DNA of 64,000 nt, from assembly GCA_963920665.1 (NCBI GenBank), contig OY987263.1:21657968-21721967 (forward strand). Reading direction: 5' to 3'. The stretch is from Straminergon stramineum (taxonomy: Eukaryota > Streptophyta > Bryopsida > Hypnales > Calliergonaceae). Shown here one piece after another: positions 12,506-21,853 of the stretch (position 1 is its first letter; each line of letters starts with the position of its first letter). The notes below the pieces were generated by a model that saw nothing but the letters and a program-made list of their open reading frames with translations, had not been told where the DNA came from and made no database searches. A program made the translations under genes and the position numbers.

Positions 12506-12835
12506 CCGGTGATTGGGTCCTACGACGTTTTCCGGACCCTGGTAAACGATGCACTCTTTGATATCGAAGACCACTATTAAATCCAAGTCTGCTATGGCTC
12601 CAACATAAAGTAGATCAAAAGAAAGACCAGGCACAAAGTAGACATCATGTATGTTTATTGCATTGTTATTTCCAAGGTTCATAGTGCCTTTTCCTTCTAC
12701 AGGCAGAAGCTGCTTCCTAGCAATTTGCACCATGGCAGAGCTTGGTGATATTTCTAAAGAAGAAAATTGATTGGTGTCTCCACTCAAGTGTTGAGAACAT
12801 CCCGAATCAAGCATCTAGGCGGCCTCTAGAGATGG
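12506..12835 (-). pseudogene. Copia protease
   Basis: The aspartic protease motif is intact as MLDSGCSQHLSGD (residues D-S-G active site), followed by the typical GKGTMNLGNNN and VPGLSFDLLYVG blocks. An in-frame TAG lies directly before the Met of that motif (...SLEAA*MLDSG), so this segment is cut off from Gag. The homology stops at the junction with the insertion at 12505. Confidence 0.88.
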
Positions 12836-12959
12836 ATCTAAAGTTGGATCCAAAGCCTCGTAATTGTTGTCGATGTAGTTCATGGGGTGCTTCCATTGTG
12901 AACTAGGCGTATCTGTGCCTTCAATTAGCGTGTTATTGTGGGATATCGGCCTAGGGTGG

Positions 12960-13834
12960 CTCTTCCTTGTCATGTTGTGATTGTTGGCCTGTCGGGCATG
13001 AGCATGGCATGTAAACTCTCTGGTGAACTTCGGACAATCTCAAATGTTATGTCCCTCAAGTCCACACCAATTGTAGGTGTAGGCTGCTGCAAGGTTGGAA
13101 TAGTGGTTCAGTCAAAATAGACTCACTACGGGATATCGCAGCGTTGTTTGATGTTGGTGTCGGAATCTTGGAGTCCCCATTGTCCCTGCTAGTACATAGT
13201 TTGTACATTGAAATTGTGCAGCTAGAGCCTCCGTGTGCTGGGATGCTACCCCAGCTACCTGACAAAACTGGATGCGTTGTTCGTGTTGCAATAGAAGTGT
13301 TGTAAGCATTTCCAACATAGGCATGGTGGTTAAAGTGCTCACTTGGTTATATACAGCCTCATAGCTAGATAGTAGAGTATTCAACATCCACTCGACTAGA
13401 TCGGTCTCTGAGATTGTATGGTCGACTTCCTTGAACTGCATCTTCATGTCTTGGATTTTCCGAATGTACTCAGTGATTGATCTTCCTTCCTACAACCTAA
13501 TAGAATTGAGTTTGTCCCACAACATTAGTCTTGATGTGTTATTGGTTCTTTCAAATCGGTCTTTGAGTGTGTTCCATGCGATTCTTGGATCACTTATCTC
13601 TAACAACTCGTTGAAGATGGACTCACTATAGGACATCGTAATGGAGAAGAGTGCTCTAGCTCTTCTCTTGGCCGTTTCTTTTGGCTCATTGGTCACTGGT
13701 CGGTTGTTCCCCATTGGGTCTATGTACTTCCATGTGTTTTCTTTCATTAGGAGCAACCTACAATGGATTTTCCAAGTTTGATAGTTTTTTGCAGTGAGCC
13801 TTTGAGGTTTGGCTAGAACATTTGAGTTCGACAT
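12960..13834 (-). pseudogene. Copia Gag
   Basis: ATG at 13834 opens MSNSNVLAKPQRLTAKNYQ and continues with WKIHCRLLLMKENTWKYID, the UBN2/retrotran_gag pattern including AWNTLKDRFERTN. There are in-frame stops at 13490-13492 (TAG) and 13112-13114 (TGA). The zinc knuckle near 13010-13060 reads YNWCGLEGHNI*DCPKF: the first Cys of the CCHC motif is replaced by Tyr and a TGA sits inside the knuckle. The start codon is supported by position, about 440 bp inside the 5' LTR. Confidence 0.88.
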
Positions 13835-14269
13835 GATTTGGTGCTATGGTGAACATAAGATTACTGATGTTGTATGATGAGAAGGTGAGGGTTCCTATTT
13901 GCTATTTCAACGATGGTTTTTCTTTCTTTGATGCACTGGTAATTGGAAGGGAAATCGGGACTTGCATGTAGGCGCTTTGTAGATTATATACGTGTATTAT
14001 ATGTCTATATTGTTTGACTAATTTGTCTATGTTGAGCATGTTTCTTTTGAGATGTGTTTCCTTATCTCGATGCACACAGCAGACCGACTCACAATAAAGA
14101 AGGAAAAAAAATAACGTTCTAACTCGTATTCAAGCGAACTCTCTTTGATTGCACCTTATCTCACCAACACTCTCGATTGTGCACAAATGCTACTTCCTCT
14201 CTCTACATTTCTCCCTTGCTCTCTCTGATCAAACTACATTGTGACGGAACTGCGAAGATTGTTCCTTTG

Positions 14270-14283
14270 GGGCTCTGATACCA
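14270..14283 (-). other. Copia primer-binding site (initiator tRNA-Met)
   Basis: The minus strand reads TGGTATCAGAGCCC directly after the 5' LTR end CCATCA. This is the standard plant copia site complementary to the 3' end of initiator methionine tRNA. Confidence 0.9.
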
Positions 14284-14481
14284 TGATGGAAATTAGTGAC
14301 GATAACTTAGTATTGTTGACCACATAGGTGGTGAAGAAAGACAGAGATGAGATTATAAACACCAAATAAAAGAGGGGGGGAAAGAACCATTAACAAACTA
14401 CGCTAATCATGGCTAACTAACTTGGTATTTATGAGGAAGCTACATATGGAGAAGTAGACGAACTGGATCGTATTTCCAACA
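14284..14481 (-). repeat. Copia 5' LTR
   Basis: 198 bp, colinear with 5267-5464, with the same TG...CA termini on the minus strand. It would have carried the element's promoter. Confidence 0.9.
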
Positions 14482-15191
14482 TGTGGTGCCTTATCCATAC
14501 CCTCTTGTTGCACCAAATTCCTTATTTTATTTGTCCGCACATTGAGGCTTCATTGTCAAGTAAACCCTTGCAAATTTCAAAACACAATTCTGCATTTGAT
14601 TTGTTCTTTGCAGCATAGACAAAATTTAAAGCTATTTGTATATTTGCATATGTTGGAGGTTGCTCAAGAAAGGTTTAGCAATTTCTTTGTGAGCGCAAAG
14701 GTTTGGCAAAATTGAAAAAACTCTGTGGTCCTTTTTATACTTATTGTCCAGATTGAAGTCAAGATTGCATGCATTGTTGTTCATTTGGAGCTACTGCTTG
14801 GAAGAAGCCTCTCTACTTGGAAGGAGCCTTTCTTACAAGAGTTAGGGTTAGAGTGTCCTCACCTTAACCATCTAGCAAACCCCTCACTTGGCGAATCCCT
14901 AGGTCGCAACCCATGACACTATATGTAGAATATTTTTGTATTATATGCAGCCAAATGCCCAAGGGTTAAAGGGTTAAAGAGATAGCTTACTAGTGTGCAT
15001 ACTAATTTTGAGTGAAAAATTGCATAAGAATTGTGAGATTATAACACAAGAGATGTACGCATTTTATTTTCAATATTGGTTGCCTCATCCCTCCCCCACA
15101 ATGTTCAAGAAATTTGCATATAAGAATTTTTTGACATTGGAGGTGACCTGAACAAATAGAAATTGTGTTTAGTACACTAAAATGCACTTCC
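14482..15191. repeat. Intergenic DNA including a copy of a dispersed repeat (about 14985-15190)
   Basis: No gene. The part from TAGTGTGCATACTAATTTT (about 14989) to AATGCACTTCCC (about 15190) is similar in reverse complement to 33710-33900. A GGGTTAAAGGGTTAAAG motif at 14954-14970 recalls the TTAACCC ends of the element family described at 33-53 kb. Confidence 0.55.
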
Positions 15192-16130
15192 CAAAACCAA
15201 ATTGTCGATAGCTCTAAGATGGAATTGAAACACTAGTCCCAATGGTGAGATGTTTTAGAAAACAAACTAAACCATATGCAACTTTTTTTTGAAATTGTTA
15301 AAATTAAGTTCAAAAATAGATCTAGTACATTATTTTTTCAAGAATTTTCTAAAATTTCCCTCAAAATAATCATTTTTCTTGGCTTTCAAAAAGTTTCAAA
15401 TAATCTTGCTGAAAAATGAGATCATAGGTATCTACTTGAACCTTCAAGAGTCCCATGAGAGGACTTTTGAAAACTTTAGGGGTTAAACTCTCTTGTCATG
15501 GAGTTACTCTCTTCTTTCCTTTTAAAGATGCCTAAAGTTCTTATATGAACAAATATGTCTCTTCAATGATGCTAATCTATAATAAGGGTTGGAATTATTT
15601 TTCCTTCTTTTAATCCATAAAGGGGCCATTGTCTACTTGAGGGACAAAATGAATTTTGGGTAGGTTTCTATAGTCTCAATTTTTATTATGATTTTTTAAA
15701 ACTATTTTTGAAGATAGAAAAATTCATTAGCTTTCTTGAAATATAAATTTTATTTCAATTGGTGCCTATGAGCAAAAGTTATGCCACCCTAAGTTCCAAA
15801 TGGGGTTTGTTAAGTAGTTACAAAACAAATCACAAAAAGTCAAAAAATAAATTCAAAATTTTGTTTCCCATAAAAAATATTTTGTTCTATGTGGAAAAAT
15901 TTGATTCATTCTATTTGGACTAGTGATAAAAAAAACTTATGGACAATCTTGTTTTGGAGGCAATCTAAGCATCTTCTTGAAAAACTAAATTATAGAATTC
16001 ATTTTTTAAAGTAATTTTCACAGTTTTTAAAAAAAAAGTTGACAAAGTTTAGTTTACTTTCTAGAACAATCTCATTATTGGGATTATTGTGTTTCAATTC
16101 CATCTTAGAGCTATTGACAATTTAGGTTTT
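15192..16130. mobile_element. ~940-bp element with long inverted repeats
   Basis: Positions 15201-15232 and 16090-16121 are reverse complements over 32 bp with one mismatch (core GCTCTAAGATGGAATTGAAA). The complementarity continues inward with gaps for roughly another 50 bp (to about 15283 and 16038), so the inverted arms are about 80-95 bp. There is no transposase. This is a fold-back or MITE-like non-autonomous element. It abuts the dispersed repeat on its left, suggesting nested insertion. Confidence 0.75.
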
Positions 16131-17590
16131 TTTCCAATCTCGTACCTACTTCTACTTAAGAATTAAATAAAAATAAAAATCAAGTGTTCTAAAATATGTA
16201 TTTTTTCTAGACTTTCAACCATATTCTTCAATATAATTTTTTTTTAATTCAGTATAGGTAGTGCAAAAATTTTAAGCTAAGAAGATTCAACTTAAGCCTT
16301 AAAAGCTAGGCATACAAGGTGTTAAAAAATTGATCTTCTTTACTTCAAATGTCAATAATTATCTTGCAATCCATACAGTCAAAGTGTTTGAAATTTCTTC
16401 TACACAGTCTTATAGTATTCTAGTGCAAGATTCTACGGTTAGATATGTGAAAAAAATAATTTTTAAATTCTTTTGTACTTTGCAGTAGAAATTTCAGTTT
16501 TGAGTGAAATTTGATGATAAAAGGCTTTGGGATTGAAGGGGTAAAAAGCTCCTTTAATTTTGCCAACCATATGTTGCCACAATGGCAAACCTTGCCTACC
16601 CAAATATTACTAGAGTGAATTGTACTCCAATGCAACATCACCAAAAGATTTTAATCAGGATGCAAGGTTTCATTGCTAAGATGGTTGGATGTCATCAAGA
16701 TTTTGCAAGGATAAAAAAAGAAACTTTATGTAAATGATAACACAATTGATGAAAATGTGACATAATTTGCACGTAATATAAGAGTTGAGTTGTGTCCTCC
16801 ATAAGTAATTGAATCATCATACAAATGGCCATTTCTTTCTTTTTTTTCATTTTTGGTAAAGTACCAAATTGGTGATATTAGATGTTATAGTGATGTTCCA
16901 AATTTTAATATTCATCTACATATTGGATAGAAAATATCACATTAGTTCATATCGCATATGCATAATTCTATTTTCATCCACAATTTGGCGATTTCATCGA
17001 AAATTTTACTGTTTATGTTCTATGGGCCTGGTGCAAGGCCCATTATTTTGGTGCAATTTGATGACAAATCGCTAGGGAAAAAAACAAAAACACTGACAAA
17101 TGGCTATTGTTATGAAATAGATTGACCTCCAATGGACACCAGCCTTTGAGTCCATAAGTGTCTCAACTTGCAAGGATTCCTTCTTAAAAACTCCTCGCTT
17201 CTCATTGGCTGCTTTTAAAAGGGAGTGATCATTTCGCGTCATGGAAATGTTCATTCAAGGCCATTTTTGAAGTGTCGGAGAATGGAACATGTGGCAATAG
17301 TAGCTTACTACGTCAGGCACCCCTGGGGCTGGCCGTTAAGTGTCGTCAGAGGCCGCCCACATGCTCCACCAAATAGTAGCCACTCAGTCCCCACCATATA
17401 GTAGGAATACGTAGATATACATCATCTCTACGTAGTACCGTACAACACAGAAGTCTCTGCAGCAAATCTATAAGTTCAGTGTATTGAAATGTTAACAGTG
17501 AAAATGCTATTTATTCAAGTTCAAACCCAGAATTTGTATGTTCCTACAATCCCCTGTAGACCAATACACTAGAGCGAACCCCGTCGTTTT
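16131..17590. other. AT-rich intergenic DNA, becoming GC-richer toward the gene island
   Basis: No coding evidence. Positions 16340-16460 (CTTGCAATCCATACAGTC and following) resemble a module found at 43140, 50250 and 51290, so this is likely a relic of the same repeat family. From about 17280 composition shifts and CpG appears, consistent with approach to a gene promoter; no TATA box can be assigned with confidence. Confidence 0.4.
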
Positions 17591-17921
17591 TCATTGAGGA
17601 GATCCGGAGCTGTGTCGCTTCTCAGTGAAAATGATCTATTGTTAGTATCCAAGTCGGCCCCACGATTTGTCCCTTGTGACATTTTTCACTCACCCCTCGT
17701 TTTGTCGCTATTTCAAGGAATGAAAAGCGACGGGTTTCGCAGTAGTGGCACTCAAAGCCGCATGAGCCTTGCGGCATCATCATCATCTGCTGCATCTTTG
17801 TAGAGTCGTCGTCTTCGTCGTGACTCGTGACCAATCGATCCCTTCAAGTTCGCCTAAGTTAACTTAGCTCCTCCCCCGACATCCCTCGCCACAAGCTTCG
17901 CATTCAGTAGCTTCGTGATCA

Positions 17922-18118
17922 AAAGCTTTTGCATTGCATCTCACAAGCTTTGCATTGCATTTCACAAGCTTTGCATTGCATTTCATAAGCAAAGCTTTCC
18001 TGGTATTCACGCTAGCTGTGGTACGTAGTTTGTTACTCCCAATATTCACAGCGAGCAACAGTCCCTTCGCTTTGCTTTGCTTTGCTTTGGTGGGTGGGGT
18101 GGGGTGGGGTGGGCAGCG
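17922..18118. repeat. Short tandem repeats upstream of the carboxylesterase gene
   Basis: Three copies of a 21-22-bp unit (AAGCTTTGCATTGCATTTCAC type) lie at about 17922-17986. After a gap come a (CTTTG)n run near 18070-18090 and a (GGGGT)n run near 18093-18112. They sit in the presumed 5' region of the carboxylesterase gene. Confidence 0.8.
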
Positions 18119-18276
18119 GGGAGCAACAACCAAGGCGGATAAAACAATTACGCTGTGGTGTAGAGAGGAGCACGATAGATGGCATTATATCACGAGAGCT
18201 AATTCGAGGGTCGAATTACTGCATTAGTACGTTGTGGGTTGCCGAAATTAGGGTGACTGCCTTCTGTTTGTTACAG

Positions 18277-18537
18277 GGTGCGCATTTTGTCTCCTTGGAT
18301 GACGTGCGCATTCGATCGAACGAGAGCTTTGAGCAGGAAATTAGATTCGTATTTGTACGAAACCAACCGGGGACGAGTGTGTTGAAGTTTACATCATTGT
18401 GTGACTTGCCCAAGTTGCTGGAACAAGAGGAGACGGCGCTTTGTACGGTATTTTCTCGTAAAACATTGAAAGTAATCGATCGCTGTCTTCAAGTATGTCT
18501 TCAGTTGATTCGACCCATTGAATTGAAGTCTGTATGA
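18277..18537 (+). other. Possible upstream exon or 5' leader of the carboxylesterase gene
   Basis: A frame open from 18082 to 18537 follows an acceptor-like TTTGTTACAG at about 18276. It reads GAHFVSLDDVRIRSNESFE, then VLKFTSLCDLPKLLEQEE. It does not resemble any N-terminal extension known in CXE proteins, and an acceptor-like CTTTCCAG lies immediately before the carboxylesterase ATG. It could be a 5' UTR exon, an unrelated exon or chance. Unrecognised. Confidence 0.2.
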
Positions 18538-18571
18538 TATATGTATTTTTGTTTTGTTTTGTGCTTTCCAG

Positions 18572-21077
18572 ATGACTTCCGTGTGGCAACTACGCTTAAT
18601 ATCGGAATTGTTGGTGAGAGCCAACCGACTGACGAGACGGAAAGATGGTACAATGAATCGTTGGCTGGCGGACTACTTTGAATTGAAGGTGCCTGCAAAT
18701 GCGAAACCAGAGCATGGAGTGTCCACAATTGATGTCACATTTGACAAAGAAGCCGGAGTCTGGGCACGGTTGTTTATTCCAACGCAGGTTTGATAAAATT
18801 AATTATGGCGAACTCGTCCTTAATTACTATTCTGCTCATGTGCTTTGAATCAATGGGCTGTGCAATCGATCCACCACTTTAGAAGCTGTATATCGCTGTC
18901 AAACGATAGCTTCTGTAGGCGTCGCAAACTCCATAGAAGATCATTATTATATATATGCGTCGTTTCAAGCATTTTTCACCAATTTGGTAGTAGTGCATGT
19001 GTTTTGGGGGAGATGAGTGAAGCTCTGGAGTGGTATCGATCTTTGGGTAGAAGAGCCAAGTCTTTTGAGAACCAATGTGTGTCCCTGTGTATGAGTTTCA
19101 TTCGCGATTTCAAAGTGGGGAGGTTGTAGACCTTAATTGAAGGGACAGTAGTCAACTTTATTTCTGTTCAAAGATATCAGTAGCCATAGCCATTTAGCCA
19201 AGTCATGCTTACACTTAACATGCTAGCTAATCCAAGGTCGATGGAGAATATTGAAAGAGAGGAGTTGCTGTTGGGAACAAAAGAGACGGTATATGTCCCG
19301 ATCACTTTTAGTATTTTTTTACAGTAGTCTTTGGCCAGGTTTGGTACCCAGTAAAGAGTTGTAAACTCCGGGCATGTGTCTCAAGCGGTCTTGTGTAAAG
19401 CTTGGTCAGCAGTGTATTACATTATCATTAATTTGATGGAGTTGGCGATGGCAGGAGATGGAGGTGACTCCGTTGCAAGTGGCATCCGACGGGACGCAAA
19501 CGGAGTTCAACAAGAAACTGCCCATCATAATCTACTACCATGGTGGCGGATTTGCTGTTTTGTGCCCCGATCTGTTAATATATGATAAGTTCTGTCGGCG
19601 CTTGGCTAAGAGCTGTAACGCAGTTGTAATTTCAGTGCATTACAGGTGAGTTTGAATTGGCCCAACCACTTCAAATGTAGGTTTCATTGAACTGCTAACT
19701 CCTTTCAAAGTGCACCAGATGTTCTTTGATTGTTCAAATTGTGAAAAATAAATATCATTCAAACGGGCCCAGGTTATATAATGATCACCAAAACCATTAA
19801 AGTGGTCGTTTCATAATCATGAATCCCTGTTATGTTTATGAATCAGTCTTTCGAGTTCGGAAGCTGCATAATGAGTTTCATGATATGAAATGGCAAGAGT
19901 AGTAAAGTGATGTTGTGACAGGCGAGCACCAGAGCATAAATTCCCCGTGGCATACGACGACTCGTACAAAGCGCTAGAGTGGCTTCAGTCTGATGATTCA
20001 ACCTCAAGCCTTCCCCCGAACGTGGATTTCTCAAGGGTGTTTCTCAGTGGAGACAGTGCAGGTCAGCATGCGCATTATCCATTTTTTCGTAATTGCTATT
20101 TTCTTCTTGAAGTTGCGCATAGACTTGTAGCTAAGCTAGAATAGATCCCCAAATTTGTCAAAATTCTGGTGATATATTTAGTCCAAAATGAAAATGAAAA
20201 TGAAAACGAAAACCTGGTGCAGGTGCCAACATTGCACACCACGTGGCGCTTCGAGCATCAGGCCAGGACTTGGGTCGAGTGCGCCTCAAGGGGCTGGTGT
20301 TGATCCAGTCTTTCTTTGGTGGGGAGGAGCGAACGCCAGCCGAGCTTCGGCTCAAGAATGTGCCCATTGTGTCGACGGAGAACTTGGATTGGCACTGGAT
20401 GGCCTTCTTGCCGGAAGGCTCCAACCGAGACCACCCGGCTTGTAATATCTTCGGACCAAACTCACCAGACTTGTCTCAAGTCGCATTCCCGCCGGTGCTC
20501 AACATTATTGGAGGACTTGACATTTTGCAAGATTGGGAGGTGAAGTGCTTTAATTAACTTCTCCTGGTCTTTAGCGTTAAAATGTCAGCTTAAAATTCAT
20601 GTTTTTGTTGATTTAGTAGACTGTTGATGTTTTTTTAATCGATCTGCCTGTTGCTTCATTCAATCGAGTCATGAATTCCCTTTGGGGCTATTGAAAGTTG
20701 AATGGTAATCAGTATGAAAATAGTGAAGCCTAAATATATCGGTTAACATACTGTGAACTTCACAAATTCACATAATTCCAAAATGAGTGCGAGTTAGTGA
20801 TATTTCTGCCGCGTGCAGAAATTGAATGAAGTTGAGTAGTAAAATCTGAAGCATGTCGGATCTTAGAGTAGTGACACCTCGTGCCTGGATAGGAAATTAA
20901 GTTCTCTGAAACTCTGTCGCATTGCAGTTCCGATATTCGGAGGGAATGAAGAAAGCAGGAAAGGAGGTTCAGACAATTTTCTACGAGGAGGGTGTTCATA
21001 CGTTCGCTCTCATGAATCAGGTTAAGGTTGCAGTTCAGATGTTTGCAGACGTTGCGACCTTCATCAATGGCCACTAG
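18572..21077 (+). CDS. Carboxylesterase of the plant CXE / HSL family (alpha/beta hydrolase), five exons
   Basis: Exons 18572-18787, 19455-19645, 19922-20061, 20223-20539 and 20928-21077 join in phase at GT-AG introns into 337 residues, the usual CXE length. The N-terminus (MTSVWQLRLISELLVRANR then RRKDGTMNR) matches the family's usual start. Core motifs: oxyanion-hole HGGGF at 101-105, nucleophile elbow GDSAG with Ser181, acid Asp282 in GGLDILQDW, and base His312 in EGVHTFAL. The triad is complete, which favours an esterase over the GID1 gibberellin receptor, in which the His is replaced. There is no signal peptide, so it is probably cytosolic. Likely role: hydrolysis of ester bonds of small metabolites or xenobiotics; the substrate is unknown. 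Four introns is more than the zero or one common in seed-plant CXE genes. It runs convergent with the next gene. Confidence 0.92.
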
Positions 21078-21853
21078 TCCATGCTATCTCAATATGGTCA
21101 AGGTGATAAAAAATATTCCATATGCAAAGAGTGAACTTCAGACTTTGCTATTGTGCTTACTTTAGTATGTATTCCTGCAAGACCATTGGAATATCAAACA
21201 AAGGGCGCTAGATTCCCTTATCGCAACAGAACAATTGGTTACACAACCATATATTTATTGAAAGGATTTCATTCTTGCACAAAAGAATGAAAACAGGGAA
21301 TCTATCAACCTAGATGACTTGTATCTGTAGCTGAGCAATTTAAAGGTATGAAGATGACAGGGCAAGTCAACCTTGCAGTCGTTTCTATAGTTGATTAAGG
21401 TGCTGAAGAATGAGAAATGGAGCCTCTGCACGAGCAACAGACAATGTTAATATCGTGAGAATTTAGTGAACCTCTATAAATAATGTTTCTTAAATGTTCA
21501 CGAGTGGTTCATCGTGCAGAAAGACCATGTGCTGCATCTATTGCTGTGTCTGGACCTTTAAATTGGGAGGATCTAACCTACCATTTCGCAATACAACTGT
21601 GAGCTCTTCAGTAAATTGTGTTTCTAAAATGCAGTGCACATGTAGGCGAGAAACCCACTTTGCAATTTCTGTAGGTTTGTTACCAAATTGGGCACAAGTT
21701 GGGTTTTTCCCCCTCAAATTACTAGACCCCAAGTTGAGTTAGGAAAGCAATTCAATAATTGGCTTCTGTGAGCCAGATTTGGCACTCTCTAAAACTTTAC
21801 AAACTAGACTCTAACGGTCCATTCTACTCAAAGAACTATTGTAAACTTCAGTC
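21078..21853. other. Intergenic region between convergent genes (3' flanks)
   Basis: It separates the stop codons of the two genes and so must hold both 3' UTRs and polyadenylation regions. No AATAAA could be assigned with confidence and no coding exon is visible. Confidence 0.6.

Larger units (their letters stand above)
5267..14481 (-). mobile_element. Ty1/copia LTR retrotransposon, inactive, with a nested insertion
   Basis: Two 198-bp LTRs bound a minus-strand gag-pol in copia order: Gag, protease, [insertion], GAG-pre-integrase and integrase, reverse transcriptase, RNase H. A primer-binding site complementary to initiator tRNA-Met sits directly inside the 5' LTR and a polypurine tract directly inside the 3' LTR. 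Without the insertion of about 4 kb the element would be about 5.2 kb, the normal copia size. The coding region has many in-frame stops and at least two frameshifts, so it cannot be autonomous. Flanking 5-mers (TGCGT at 5262-5266, TGTGG at 14482-14486) match only partly, so the target duplication is degraded or absent. LTR differences (for example TTTTTGGTG versus TTATGAGG) show an old insertion. Confidence 0.92.

Noticed and set aside
18572..21077. Gibberellin receptor GID1
   Set aside because: The base His312 of the triad is present and the oxyanion motif is HGGGF; GID1 proteins lack the catalytic His, so a CXE esterase is preferred.
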